A stretch of 64,000 bases of DNA from positions 1 through 64,000 of the forward strand of contig CALNBM010000015.1 in NCBI GenBank assembly GCA_937874195.1, read 5' to 3'. Positions 34,852 through 45,045 of the stretch are shown in pieces. This DNA is from an uncultured Clostridia bacterium. Its GTDB lineage: Bacteria; Bacillota; Clostridia; Christensenellales; UBA1242. Below the pieces are notes generated by a model. The model worked only from the letters and a program-made list of their open reading frames with translations. It was not told the origin of the DNA and made no database searches. The position numbers were made by a program, and so were the translations under genes. Position 1 is the first letter of the stretch; each line of letters starts with the position of its first letter.

Positions 34852-37800
34852 TTACACTTCAATTAGTCTGCTAAGTTCAAACGAATAAATAAACTTATTT
34901 TTAACTGGTTTATTAAAGGCAAGTTCGTAAGCCTTTGCATAGATTTCTAACTGCAACGAGTAAGTGTTTCTAAACTGTTCATCACGAGAAAACTTATTGG
35001 TTTTAAAATCAATTATTATAGCATAATCGTTAAAATCTATCGCAAGGTCAATAACACCTTGCACTATTATTTTATCGTTCACAACACTATTTTTAATAAG
35101 ATGACTATGTGGAACTGATAAAATAAACTGGCTTTCTTTTAAAATCTTTCCGCCATCTGCAATGCTATTAATAATGCTAATAGCATTAGAAATTGCAGAT
35201 GAATTTACTTTCTCTTTTAGTTTTACCCACTCAATATTTTCCTTTGTAACACTTTCAATTATAGATATAATTTCATCTGTGCTTTCACTATAATTTAATT
35301 TTTCCATAACTGCGTGATAGTAGTTTCCAACTTCTAGTGCGTGATTATTTTCCACTAAGTCTGTATCATTTAGTTTGAAATTACTTGGCGCATAAGAAAT
35401 TTTTTCATACGGCTCTTCTTCTCGCATAATGCTGGTTACACTATTTTTTATAGCGATTTCTTTTGAGTGTGCGTACGGATATTTATAGTTATAATATTCG
35501 CTTAAATTTTTTGCTAAGTTTTCGTCGCCACCGCTTAGCAAAATTTGTTTGTTTTCGCACTTATCAAACTCAGTTTCCTCCACACTATAAATGTTAACAG
35601 CACACTCTTTATGTGTGTTTTCGTTAAGCACAAATTTTTTATTATTTACAAAATTATACAAACTAACTTTGTCATATGAATAGAAAAATAAATCTAGAAA
35701 AGAGCGACATTCGTAAATTTTATCTTTCTCTACCAACACACTGTTAAGCTTATATGTGCCAATTAAATGTAGACGGTCTTTAGCCCTTGTTAGCGCAACA
35801 TAAAATAATCTTATTTCTTCATCTATTTTATTTTTAATATTTATTAATTTACATGCATTGACCACAATGGAAGCGCTTTCTAACCTACTATTCCCGTCAA
35901 TATATTTAAGCCCAATTCCAAACTGGTCGTTTATCAATAATTGACTGTCGTTATCAAGTCTAAAACCCACACCCAAATCTGCCACGATAACGCAAGGATA
36001 ATCCAAACCCTTACTGGAATGCATGGTGCTAACTTTAACACAGTTATCGTCATCCCCCACCAATAAATCATGTGATTTTTCAGCAAGTGAATTGATATAA
36101 TCTAAAAATTTTGTTAGACAAAACGCATAGTTATCGTTTATAGAAAAAGTTAAAAACTCGTTAATGTTGCTTAGTTTTTCCCAGCCTTCAGGCAAACTGT
36201 TAAAATGATTTACCATATCAAAATCAATTAGCAATTTTTCTAGTGTTTCATAGATAGTGTGATTATGCATATAGTTTTTATAAAAATCTATATATATTTT
36301 TAGTTTTGATATTTTGGCACAAATTTCATCATCTTTGTTATAATTTAATACCGCCTGCCAAAACTCGCTTTCCTTATCGCTTAATCGAATTTCTGTTAAA
36401 ATATTTTCGTCTAAATTTATCATAAAACTTTTAAGCACTGTTGCAAGTGCTAAATCATCTTGAAAGTTGTTTATTAACTTTAAAAAACTAATAAGAAGGC
36501 AAACTTCATAACTATCAAATATATTGGTTTTATATTGCACCGAAACAGGGATATTGCACTCTTGCAAAGTTTTATAAAGTACAGCAATTTTATTTTTATT
36601 TCGTGTGAGCACGGCAATATCTTTATATGTGTAATTTTTGCCGGTAAGCGAAATCCACTCACTAATTTTTTTAGCAACTAACCTTGCTTCCGCCTCAACA
36701 GAATCTGCACGCAAAACCTTATTGTCTTCGTTTGCTGTGCTGTTAATAATATCCATGGAAACAACTTTATTATTAGTTAAAGTTTTCCCGCTTTTTAGCA
36801 TTGCATCACTATAATCAACGCCGATAGTATCTTTTCTAATTAAGTTTTCAAAAATACCGTTTACAAACTGTAAGATGTTATCTTCACTGCGATAGTTTTT
36901 ATTAAAATTAAAAATTTGATGAGCGGTTTTGTTATTATACTTATCAATAAAGTTTTTAGGTTGCGACAGCCTAAATTCATAAATACTTTGTTTAACATCT
37001 CCAATCATAATTAGGTTATTGGCTTTTTTTAATTTGGTTAGAATCATTTCTTGAATATTGTTCACATCTTGATATTCATCAAAAAAAATATATTGATATT
37101 GCTCTTTAATTTCATTTAAAACAAGGTTATTATTTAATAGTTTTATGGTATAAAATTCAAGGTCATTAAAATCTAGCAAATGTCTGCTTTTTTTAAGGCT
37201 GGCGTATTCATTATCCACTCGCTTTACAATTTCAAAAATTTTAGTAAGATTTTGCTTAATAATCGATAATTGTCTAACAATTTCTTTATCACTTACTTTA
37301 AGCACAAACTTTTTTAAATTGTCACGAACTGCTTTATATTTATCCCACACTTCTTCCATATTGTCATATAGTTCTTGTTCGTAAACTGTTAAGTCTTTTG
37401 TTTTTTGTGGCTTTTTTAAATAAGTAAAATTATGCAAAGCATCACTTTGTTGTTGGAAAGTGGTGCTGTTATTAATTAGCGAAATTGCTTGCTTAATGTT
37501 TTCAATAAACACGAGTAACTTTTTATTGGCAACCATTGTTGCCTGCTCTTCTAAAAAAGTAAAACTTGGCAACATTTCACTCATATTTTCTTTTACTGCT
37601 TGCATTATAAACTTTACGCAAGTGTTTTTTTCTAAATCTAGATTATATGTGTTTTCCAGCATATTTTTTTTCCAAGTGTCTTCATCTACCACACTTTTCA
37701 AATAATTAAAAATGGTATTAACAATTCCTTTTAACACTGTGGTTTCACGCCTGGAATTATAACACTCGTAAAGTTCAAAAAAGCTTTTATCATCACTTAC

Positions 37801-38268
37801 AATGTAGTTATTAAAAACATTAGTGATTGCATCATTAATTAAAAATGCTTGCTCTTTGTCACTTACTAATGAAAATGCAGGGTCAACGCCCACCACATAA
37901 AAATACTTTGTAATAAGTTTTTTACAAAAACTATGATTAGTACCAATATCGGCATTATTGATAAATTCAATCTGTTCCGCCAAGCGCTGTTTTAAAAATG
38001 GGTCAGTTATTGCAACTAAAAGTTTTTGCATACTTTTAAATAGTTTTATTTTCATTTCATTTGCTGCGGCATTAGTGAAAGTTAGCACTAATAAATTTTC
38101 TACGCTCACATTTTTATCCACTATTAAATAAAGAATCTTATTTATCATAGAAGAAGTTTTGCCTGTGCCTGCACTTGCAGAAACCAATATATCTTTAATA
38201 CTTTCACATTTAACAAATTTAAGTTGCTCTTCATTTAAGTCTTTAACAATAATATCTTGTGGTTTCAT
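34852..38268 (-). CDS. addA: AddA helicase-nuclease subunit
   Basis: A 1,138-residue UvrD-like helicase fused to a C-terminal nuclease; with AddB it resects double-strand breaks and responds to Chi sites. Walker A is S32-A-G-T-G-K-T38, LLVLTFTNAAANEMK is motif Ia, FFDEYQDVN is motif II and KVSTMHSSKGLDYPCV is motif V. VALTRAKDRLHL is motif VI. The RecB-type nuclease triad is near the end: GVIDLAI (about D1073) and IIDFKTNK (D1087 with K1089), then Q-x-x-x-Y. It overlaps the end of addB by four bases (ATGA), indicating coupled translation. Confidence 0.94.
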   Translation of the reverse strand: MKPQDIIVKDLNEEQLKFVKCESIKDILVSASAGTGKTSSMINKILYLIVDKNVSVENLLVLTFTNAAANEMKIKLFKSMQKLLVAITDPFLKQRLAEQIEFINNADIGTNHSFCKKLITKYFYVVGVDPAFSLVSDKEQAFLINDAITNVFNNYIVSDDKSFFELYECYNSRRETTVLKGIVNTIFNYLKSVVDEDTWKKNMLENTYNLDLEKNTCVKFIMQAVKENMSEMLPSFTFLEEQATMVANKKLLVFIENIKQAISLINNSTTFQQQSDALHNFTYLKKPQKTKDLTVYEQELYDNMEEVWDKYKAVRDNLKKFVLKVSDKEIVRQLSIIKQNLTKIFEIVKRVDNEYASLKKSRHLLDFNDLEFYTIKLLNNNLVLNEIKEQYQYIFFDEYQDVNNIQEMILTKLKKANNLIMIGDVKQSIYEFRLSQPKNFIDKYNNKTAHQIFNFNKNYRSEDNILQFVNGIFENLIRKDTIGVDYSDAMLKSGKTLTNNKVVSMDIINSTANEDNKVLRADSVEAEARLVAKKISEWISLTGKNYTYKDIAVLTRNKNKIAVLYKTLQECNIPVSVQYKTNIFDSYEVCLLISFLKLINNFQDDLALATVLKSFMINLDENILTEIRLSDKESEFWQAVLNYNKDDEICAKISKLKIYIDFYKNYMHNHTIYETLEKLLIDFDMVNHFNSLPEGWEKLSNINEFLTFSINDNYAFCLTKFLDYINSLAEKSHDLLVGDDDNCVKVSTMHSSKGLDYPCVIVADLGVGFRLDNDSQLLINDQFGIGLKYIDGNSRLESASIVVNACKLINIKNKIDEEIRLFYVALTRAKDRLHLIGTYKLNSVLVEKDKIYECRSFLDLFFYSYDKVSLYNFVNNKKFVLNENTHKECAVNIYSVEETEFDKCENKQILLSGGDENLAKNLSEYYNYKYPYAHSKEIAIKNSVTSIMREEEPYEKISYAPSNFKLNDTDLVENNHALEVGNYYHAVMEKLNYSESTDEIISIIESVTKENIEWVKLKEKVNSSAISNAISIINSIADGGKILKESQFILSVPHSHLIKNSVVNDKIIVQGVIDLAIDFNDYAIIIDFKTNKFSRDEQFRNTYSLQLEIYAKAYELAFNKPVKNKFIYSFELSRLIEV

Positions 38269-41200
38269 GATTGCACCTCCTCTTCTGTTAGTGCTTTAAA
38301 TTCCTCAAAGTTTTTCACTTTTTCTTTTTCGCGCGTCTCATCGCCGTAGTTTTCATTAAAATTACAAATTGCTTTGTAGTCACAAAATTCGCAAGCAATC
38401 TCACTACTTGCCTTCATTGGATTAGGTTGAAGTTCGCCAACCAGTATTTTTTCTGCTCCTTTTTTCATTAAATCGAAAACATAATTGCATAATTTATCCA
38501 GTTCACTTTCTGTTATGCAAAGTTTAGTGTCTTTAATAGCACCATATTTGTCGGTGGAAAGATTTACTATTTTGCTTACATAGTCAGCATTTGCTAAATT
38601 GTCATCGAAATTTAAAATGTTTTCAAGATTTTTAACAATTATACCTTGCAACTTATATAAACATTTGGCATCTTCTTTATCAAAAACATTTAATATAGGC
38701 AGATAAAAAGCACCGGCAGGTTTTAAGCCACTTGCATTTTCATATATTTTGGTATATACAATTAATTGAATTTTTTTCCCGTTATAAATATCACTTAAAT
38801 CATTGAACTTTGAACTATATGAGCCAGTTTTATAATCTATTACTCTAAAACTATCTCCACACGCGTCCACTCTGTCAATAACACCTTTAAGATAGATTTT
38901 TCTATTACCCACATTTATTGATAATGTATCGCTTTTAAAAAATTGTTCTGTGCTTTTTTTGGTGGGAACAAATTTACTATGCTGTTGTTGATATATAAGC
39001 GCGTCTGTTATTCTTTCCGCCTCGTTTAAAAACGCATGACAATAAAAATTATTGTATTCATTAGTGGTTATGTAATCATATTTGGGGTTATGTAAAACAC
39101 TATGTATAATATCTCTCGCGGTGGTTTTAGCACTCGCTAACCAGTCATCGCTGTCAATATTTTCACAAATCAACGGCACGATGATTTTTAAAAACTCATG
39201 CAGAATAATTCCGTTATCAATGTTAGCTTCATCTTCTTGCTTTCTTAATTTTAGTCCATAACTTATAAAAAACTTATATGGGCATTCGAAATAATTTTCA
39301 AGTTCACTAATACTTGTATAATTATTTTTAAAGAAAAGTTCGTTCGCTTTTTTTATATTAGGAATATTAGACTTATAATTTATATTTTTCATAATTTTAT
39401 TAGTGAAGTTAGCGTCCGTCAACTGCAAAGAGTGTTGCAGTGAGTGAAGCAAATTCACATAGTTTTTGTTACCGTTAAAAACATTCCATTGCTTTAAAAG
39501 ATGAGTGTAATTTTCTTTTGCGTTTTCTAAATTGATATTATTAAATATAATATTTTCTTGAACAATATTAGGGTGTGCGTTAAAAATCATATCAAAATCT
39601 GCCGATGCATCATACTCTTTAATATTAAGCAGGTTTTTCATATCATCATACCAAATTGTTGGAAAAGCTAAATCGCCGTTTTCTTTTTGGCGAATGTAAG
39701 AAATAACAAGAGATTTTTCATAAACAAAAATGCTTTCATAAACCTTAAAACGCTTTCGTTTATTTATTACCGCTACTGTTGGGTTTAATTTGTTTTTGTT
39801 TTTTAACTCACTTATATCTTTATCTGTTATAATACTTGTGTCTAATTGATAGGATGGCATGCTGCCTTCGTTAGCACCGAGTATGTAAACATTTTTATTT
39901 TTTCTAAAATAACTTATGTTTATCTCACCTATAAACACAGCATCCATAGCGATTGGTGGTAGGGTTAGTGTTATATCATTAATAACCGCCAGACAAATCT
40001 CACTAAACTCTTTTGCAGTGCAATCGTGGGAATCCAAAACAAGTTGAAGTTCATCAAACGCTTTGTTTAATTTTGATATAACTTGCTCGTGTGTTCTATA
40101 ATCGATTATGTTATTTCCCCCAAGCAATTTTTCTCTATGTATTTCTTCACTCTCATGCGTTACATCAAACAGAAATTTTGTGAAATATTCCATTTTTTCG
40201 CCGAAAGCATTAGCGTTTTTAAAATCTGTTATAGCATTATTATAATTTTCGAAATAACTATTAATTATAGCAAATTCTTCATTTTTTATATTGATTAAAC
40301 TTTTTCCCACAAGTCCATATTTAGTTAAATAATGCTCAAACCGTTCCACTAGTCTCTGGTCAACATTTGCAAAAGGACTTTTTAAAATATCTAACACATT
40401 ATATTTGTTTACTTCTCCACACACAATTTTTAGTGCGTTTATGATAAACCTGCAAAACACATGTGATTTAAGCGGTGTGCTTTCGTCTAGATAGTACGAC
40501 ACATCCATCTTTTCGCATTGCTTTTTTATTTCGCTAGCATAAGTCAACAACGATGGAACAATAATCGTGAAGTCATTAAACTTTGTTTTATTTAAAATAA
40601 TATTTTGTTTTATATCAAGTAGCGTATGTTTCACTTCGTCCTTTAAGCTTTTGAAACTAAGTAACTTAATATTATCGCTTGTTAAATCAGATTGTTCACA
40701 ATTTGTACTAAATAGGTTTTCTAGTAGCAAATTTTCTTCCGCTTTTAAATTGCTAATGCATTTCTTAGTGTTCACAGCAACACCTAATTGTCTGCATAAA
40801 TCTAACACATTAAAATAAACACTATTTAAGTGCAGTAGTTCATTATTTGTTGGCTGTGATTTGCTATAAGTGGTTGCAAACGAAACGCTTTTAGCGTGCT
40901 TAATTAATTTCCCAATAATGTTATATTGTTGAACAGTAAAATCTTCAAACATAACAAAATAAAAGTTTGTATCGCCATAACCTTTGTTTATATTCCGTGC
41001 AAATAAATCTAACCTGTTAAAACTGTCGGTAAAATTGTTTTGCAAAAACTCTTCATATTTTTCATAAATTAACTTTATGTCACTAAGCTTGCTTTTTAGC
41101 GTTTTATTAGAAATGGCAATGTCAATATCAATTGGTGTAATATGGCAACTCTTAAATAAACAAATGGTGTTATATAACTCTCCCGCAAAACCACTTAGCG

Positions 41201-41525
41201 ATATAGCGTTTTTAAAACTGGTTAAATTGTTCTTATTATCTAATAACAGTTTTTTAATAAGTGCCACCGCACTGTTTTTAGTTAACACTTTTTCATTAGG
41301 CGATAGTTTAGACGCTTTTTTTGCAAGGCGAGAAAGAGTTATAACAGAAAGGTCAAAAAAACACTTTTCATCTAGAACTTCAAATAGTTCTTTCTCAATG
41401 TTTAGCGTGCATCTATCAGGGCAAATTACTATATGCTTTTCATTTTTATTTCTGTTTTTAAGTGCAAAAAAAAGTTGATTTTTGCTTATTTCATTAATAA
41501 GTGCAGTATATAAACTAACTTTCAT
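38265..41525 (-). CDS. addB: AddB nuclease subunit with iron-sulfur cluster
   Basis: A 1,086-residue partner of AddA. The C-terminal nuclease has VIDYKTG (about residue 894). The four cluster cysteines are intact: one before the nuclease (ECPYKF, about 748) and three after it (C1045-x2-C1048-x5-C1054). HIVICPDRCTLN near the N-terminus corresponds to the ICPDR-type strand after the helicase P-loop. The P-loop itself (GxxGSGKS) is missing: the protein begins directly with MKVSLYTALINEIS. It is probably a non-ATPase AddB/RexB-like form that still recognises Chi and cuts one strand. It is the first gene of the addBA operon. Confidence 0.92.
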   Translation of the reverse strand: MKVSLYTALINEISKNQLFFALKNRNKNEKHIVICPDRCTLNIEKELFEVLDEKCFFDLSVITLSRLAKKASKLSPNEKVLTKNSAVALIKKLLLDNKNNLTSFKNAISLSGFAGELYNTICLFKSCHITPIDIDIAISNKTLKSKLSDIKLIYEKYEEFLQNNFTDSFNRLDLFARNINKGYGDTNFYFVMFEDFTVQQYNIIGKLIKHAKSVSFATTYSKSQPTNNELLHLNSVYFNVLDLCRQLGVAVNTKKCISNLKAEENLLLENLFSTNCEQSDLTSDNIKLLSFKSLKDEVKHTLLDIKQNIILNKTKFNDFTIIVPSLLTYASEIKKQCEKMDVSYYLDESTPLKSHVFCRFIINALKIVCGEVNKYNVLDILKSPFANVDQRLVERFEHYLTKYGLVGKSLINIKNEEFAIINSYFENYNNAITDFKNANAFGEKMEYFTKFLFDVTHESEEIHREKLLGGNNIIDYRTHEQVISKLNKAFDELQLVLDSHDCTAKEFSEICLAVINDITLTLPPIAMDAVFIGEINISYFRKNKNVYILGANEGSMPSYQLDTSIITDKDISELKNKNKLNPTVAVINKRKRFKVYESIFVYEKSLVISYIRQKENGDLAFPTIWYDDMKNLLNIKEYDASADFDMIFNAHPNIVQENIIFNNINLENAKENYTHLLKQWNVFNGNKNYVNLLHSLQHSLQLTDANFTNKIMKNINYKSNIPNIKKANELFFKNNYTSISELENYFECPYKFFISYGLKLRKQEDEANIDNGIILHEFLKIIVPLICENIDSDDWLASAKTTARDIIHSVLHNPKYDYITTNEYNNFYCHAFLNEAERITDALIYQQQHSKFVPTKKSTEQFFKSDTLSINVGNRKIYLKGVIDRVDACGDSFRVIDYKTGSYSSKFNDLSDIYNGKKIQLIVYTKIYENASGLKPAGAFYLPILNVFDKEDAKCLYKLQGIIVKNLENILNFDDNLANADYVSKIVNLSTDKYGAIKDTKLCITESELDKLCNYVFDLMKKGAEKILVGELQPNPMKASSEIACEFCDYKAICNFNENYGDETREKEKVKNFEEFKALTEEEVQS

Positions 41526-41622
41526 TTTTTCTCACTTTTTATTTTCTTTGGTTTTTGCGGTTTTAATAAATTTGCTAAAAACAACCCTTATATAAAGGTC
41601 ACTAATCAAGTTATTTCATTTT

Positions 41623-41744
41623 ATCAAAAAGAGCGAGTTAACGCAAATATTTTAAACCGCATCTAAAATTGTTATTTTAATTAATCAAAAAGAGTGAGTA
41701 AACGCAAATATTTTAAACCGCATCTAAAATTGTTATTTCAATTT
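41623..41744. repeat. 61-bp tandem duplication
   Basis: Two adjacent copies (41623-41683 and 41684-41744) of a 61-bp unit with only a few differences, for example GCGAGTTA versus GTGAGTAA. The second copy contains the stop codon (41738-41740) of the small gene at 41738-42001. The unit lies upstream of addB. The duplication looks recent. Confidence 0.9.
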
Positions 41745-42001
41745 AACTTACTTAATATGCTTTTAATTTTCGTTTGATAATACACCAACTTTTTTTTATA
41801 TTCACTTTCAATTTCGGCGGCAATCGATTTTTTTATAAGCCTAATAAAGCCCATAAAAAGATTCATCATATCTTGTTCTGTTAAAAACTTATCGGTTTTT
41901 TCAAATTGCAAAACTTTGGCAGTTTGAATGTTCCTTGAAAACACCGTTTGTTTCATTTTTTTATTTTTATATGGAATAAGTTTTTTAATACTTGGTTTCA
42001 T
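41738..42001 (-). CDS. small basic unknown protein upstream of addB
   Basis: An 87-residue, lysine-rich protein with no signal peptide or recognised domain, predicted to be helical in its C-terminal half (IESEYKKKLVYYQTKIKS). AAGGA lies seven bases before the ATG. It precedes addB on the same strand across the 61-bp duplication, so it could be the first gene of that operon. It ends in TGA inside the second repeat copy. No function can be given. Confidence 0.55.
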   Translation of the reverse strand: MKPSIKKLIPYKNKKMKQTVFSRNIQTAKVLQFEKTDKFLTEQDMMNLFMGFIRLIKKSIAAEIESEYKKKLVYYQTKIKSILSKLN

Positions 42002-42109
42002 GTTTTTTTCCTTATGGTTTGCTTAATTATTGCCTATTGGATTTTTTTAAAACGGTATGAAATAAAAAATTTTATCATATACATAGTAAAAAAGAAAAAG
42101 GTGAAAATT

Positions 42110-43075
42110 GTGGAAAACTTAACATTTTTGCATTTTACCAGTGCAGTAGATTTTAACTTAAATATAAACGGCGAATATGTGAAAACTTCAAGCACTCACG
42201 AAAATAGATTTGTGACTGTTGCAACCACTAAAAAAGCCATATATTTCACATACTTACCTATTTCCACGACAAAAACATATTTGCCTTTCACACAAAAGTT
42301 AGAATTAAATAAAGATGGCATAAACTCACAATCGCAATATGTGGAAGTAATTCCTTTCAAAAATAACCATTATGAAATTTTTTTAACTCCGCCACTTTCT
42401 GCCACAAACACTCTTTCTGAAATTATTAATGAAGAATATTTTGGCAAAACTAATGTGGTTTTACTTAATAATAACACTGGTAATATTTTTGTTTACGACA
42501 ATAACAAACTCAAAAAACAGTTTGTAACATCAATAATAAAAAACGCTGAACTCAATCAAAAAAATAACAATATTATTATAAAATGCGAACTTGAGGAAGA
42601 TAAATATTTTTTAGTTATATTAAAAGCAGATACTATTGAAACAATTTTAGAAGTTGAATGCGACACAATCGAAGAAAATGAAACACAAATCAAGGCACTT
42701 AAAAAAATGCTGGATTTATCTAAACATGCTTTCGTTAATACCTTTTCTTTTGAAACTAATAAAGTTGAAACATATAAAGTGTTTTTAAACAACCAACCTA
42801 ACAAAACAACAGATAAATATCTTATACCACTAGCATTTTTAGAAGCGGTAAAATATGAGAACTTCAATCTTGCTAAAAGTTATTTGGCAAGTGACCTTGC
42901 CGAAGCGCCAGACAACTTTTTTGCTGGTTATTTTGGAAATATTAAAAATATATATTTTGATAGATATAATTTAAACAAGCCAAATGTGGGCTACACTATT
43001 AAAGCAAATGAAATTTTTTCTTACTTTGAGTTTGCTATTGAAAATGGAATGATAACAGAAATTACAAAGGTTTAA
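42110..43075 (+). CDS. unknown protein
   Basis: I do not recognise this 321-residue protein. The start is chosen at the GTG at 42110 because AAAAGGTGA lies six bases upstream and the body begins naturally there (ENLTFLHFTS). Longer in-frame starts at 42014 (ATG) or 41948 (TTG) lack a ribosome site. They would also use up the space needed for the divergent small gene's promoter, although they would add a hydrophobic N-terminal helix. The N-terminal 90 residues look beta-rich (FTSAVDFNLNINGEYVKTSS), possibly a PEGA-like or carrier domain. The C-terminus is alpha/beta (LIPLAFLEAVKYENFNLAKS). Probably cytoplasmic. Confidence 0.6.
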   Translation: MENLTFLHFTSAVDFNLNINGEYVKTSSTHENRFVTVATTKKAIYFTYLPISTTKTYLPFTQKLELNKDGINSQSQYVEVIPFKNNHYEIFLTPPLSATNTLSEIINEEYFGKTNVVLLNNNTGNIFVYDNNKLKKQFVTSIIKNAELNQKNNNIIIKCELEEDKYFLVILKADTIETILEVECDTIEENETQIKALKKMLDLSKHAFVNTFSFETNKVETYKVFLNNQPNKTTDKYLIPLAFLEAVKYENFNLAKSYLASDLAEAPDNFFAGYFGNIKNIYFDRYNLNKPNVGYTIKANEIFSYFEFAIENGMITEITKV

Positions 43076-43300
43076 TATATTTCGAAAATCTTCCTTGCCC
43101 CTTTTTTTTCATAATAATTTTGGTTATACTCGTAACCAAATTATATTAACGCTAATCTATTATAAAAGAAATGTTCTAAAATTACGAGCACGAAGTAAGC
43201 AAATTGGACTTGTTCTTAGTTTATTTTCAGTGCGGGGAAGCGCCTCATTTTATTGTATTATTAAAATAACATTTGTTAAATTTTGTAATTATATGTATAC

Positions 43301-43306
43301 TATAAT
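43301..43306 (+). promoter_or_regulatory. -10 element of the YugP-like pair
   Basis: A perfect TATAAT, 25 bp before the AAGGGAG ribosome site; no convincing -35 is visible. Confidence 0.4.
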
Positions 43307-43331
43307 ATAGAATTTAAGGGAGCTTTGATTA

Positions 43332-44033
43332 ATGGAGCCATGGGTTTTTTATCTTATTATTTCATTAATAGCGCTAATGTTTGTGCTTTCTGTTATAACG
43401 GCGCGCGCTCGCATGAAACGAGTTTATCTTAAATACATGCAAGTGAACACAGATATAAATATAACAGGAAAACAATTTGCGTTTGCCGCCAAACAAATAC
43501 TAAGACTAAACGAACTAAAATTCTCACTGTCAAAAGGTATGCTAACAGACGCTTATGTTAGTAAATACAAAACACTGATTATAAGTGAAAAAGTTTGTGA
43601 AACGGCATCACTTTCCTCTATAACAATCGTGGCACATGAAATCGGACACGCCCTGCAACATAACAACAATAATGTACTTTTTAACCTTTCAAACTTCGCT
43701 AAATCGGTAACAAGGTTTACAAATAAGTTTATAATTCCCACATTAATAGCATCAATTTTTCTATATATCTTTCAAGGACTATCATCAAGCTTAGCGTTAA
43801 CATTTTTATATATTTCTGCAATATTATTCACAATGCATATTTTTAACAACTTACTGCTCATCCCTGTTGAATATGGCGCAAGTTCTATTGCACTAAGATT
43901 TTTAAGGCAAAATAAAGTGTTAACAAACAAAGAATTAGAAAAAGCAAGATACCTGCTTGGAATTGCCGCTAAAACTTATATCGTTCATTTCTTTGATGGA
44001 ATGTTTAGTTTCGGTTGGAAACGAAAATACTAA
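43332..44033 (+). CDS. YugP-like membrane zinc metallopeptidase, copy 1
   Basis: A 233-residue membrane protein with an N-terminal helix (about 5-23), the zinc motif H102-E-I-G-H106 (VAHEIGHALQHN) and then two or three helices. PVEYGASSIA is the region that supplies the third zinc ligand (glutamate) in this family. YugP-type proteins are widespread, poorly characterised membrane proteases of Bacillota. The gene is followed after 23 bp by a second, longer family member. AAGGGAG precedes the ATG. The sequence has drifted further from the family norm than copy 2. Confidence 0.8.
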   Translation: MEPWVFYLIISLIALMFVLSVITARARMKRVYLKYMQVNTDINITGKQFAFAAKQILRLNELKFSLSKGMLTDAYVSKYKTLIISEKVCETASLSSITIVAHEIGHALQHNNNNVLFNLSNFAKSVTRFTNKFIIPTLIASIFLYIFQGLSSSLALTFLYISAILFTMHIFNNLLLIPVEYGASSIALRFLRQNKVLTNKELEKARYLLGIAAKTYIVHFFDGMFSFGWKRKY

Positions 44034-44056
44034 AATAATGGCTTTGGAGATAAAAT

Positions 44057-44803
44057 ATGTTATCACATCTACTTACAGGTTTTGATTTTATTTATATGGA
44101 CTATTACTTTTGGGGAATTATTTTAATTCCGGGGATTTTGCTAGGTTTGCTTGCCCAAATTAAAGTAATGCGCACTTATCATGTTTATAAAGAAATACCA
44201 TCATCATCCACCTTAACTGCAAGCGAGCTCGCTAGAAAGCTTCTTAGCGAGCATAACATAAACGATATAAGCATTGACAAAGCCACTGGCGAACTTTCCG
44301 ATTATTATAATTACAAAACTAAAAGTGTGGGACTTAGTGGCGGAGTTTATAATAGCAACAGCATTGCCGCACTCGGTATTATGGCGCACGAAATTGGCCA
44401 TGTGATGCAATATAAAAGCAATTATTTTCCACTAAAATTTAGAAACTTTTTAATTCCACTGTCAAATTTCATTTCTAAACTACTGTGGCCGGTTATATTT
44501 CTGGGAATATTTTTTAATTTCATGCTACTCTTTGATTCCATGATAGGAAATATTTTTATCTATTCTGGAATTATCATGTTTGGATTAATCGCTCTTATAT
44601 CTCTTATAACTCTACCCGTTGAGTTAAACGCAAGCGGAAGAGCAAAAACAATATTATTATCGTCTGGTGCTATCAATCAGGAAGAAGTTATTGGAGTTAA
44701 AAAAGTTTTAAATGCAGCAGCACTAACTTATGTTGCTGCACTTATAATATCACTTTTAAACCTTCTTAGGTTTGTGATAGTTTTTGGAAATAGAAGAAGA
44801 TAA
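44057..44803 (+). CDS. YugP-like membrane zinc metallopeptidase, copy 2
   Basis: A 248-residue polytopic protein with the classical YugP layout: an N-terminal helix, a cytoplasmic domain with LTASELARKLL and the sequence around LSDYYNYKTKSVGLSGGVY. H111-E-I-G-H115 (MAHEIGHVMQYK), further helices, and LPVELNASGRA with the third ligand follow. It is tandem with copy 1. The pair probably arose by duplication and may form a hetero-complex or have split substrates (inference). GGAG lies seven bases before the ATG. Confidence 0.88.
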   Translation: MLSHLLTGFDFIYMDYYFWGIILIPGILLGLLAQIKVMRTYHVYKEIPSSSTLTASELARKLLSEHNINDISIDKATGELSDYYNYKTKSVGLSGGVYNSNSIAALGIMAHEIGHVMQYKSNYFPLKFRNFLIPLSNFISKLLWPVIFLGIFFNFMLLFDSMIGNIFIYSGIIMFGLIALISLITLPVELNASGRAKTILLSSGAINQEEVIGVKKVLNAAALTYVAALIISLLNLLRFVIVFGNRRR

Positions 44804-45045
44804 AACAATTTATATCTTAAAAATTATTGGGTTTATATTATAAATTATTTTATGAATTTTTTAAAGTTGATGATTTTGCATTAAAGTAAATTATTTGAGA
44901 TTTTTAATTATTTGTTTTTTTAAAAAAAGTCTTAAACTTATATCCAGTAAATTGCTTAAATATAATACTTTTTGCATGCAATCTAAATATTTATAAAACT
45001 AACTTTTTTCAAAAAAATTTTTAAGTTTAATTTCAAATTGTAGAC

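Noticed and set aside
32696..41525. Zorya-like defence system (ZorA-like protein plus nuclease/helicase)
   Set aside because: No ZorB-type OmpA/MotB partner is present, the MotA-like residues are not recognisable, and the adjacent genes are ordinary AddAB.
41948..42109. N-terminal extension of the gene at 42110-43075 with a hydrophobic helix (starts at 41948 or 42014)
   Set aside because: Neither start has a ribosome site, and the extension overlaps the divergent small gene or its promoter. The GTG at 42110 has a good site. A membrane anchor from the ATG at 42014 remains possible.
43095..43310. 71-codon plus-strand frame
   Set aside because: Composition is that of translated intergenic DNA. 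It overlaps the -10 box of the next gene and has no ribosome site.
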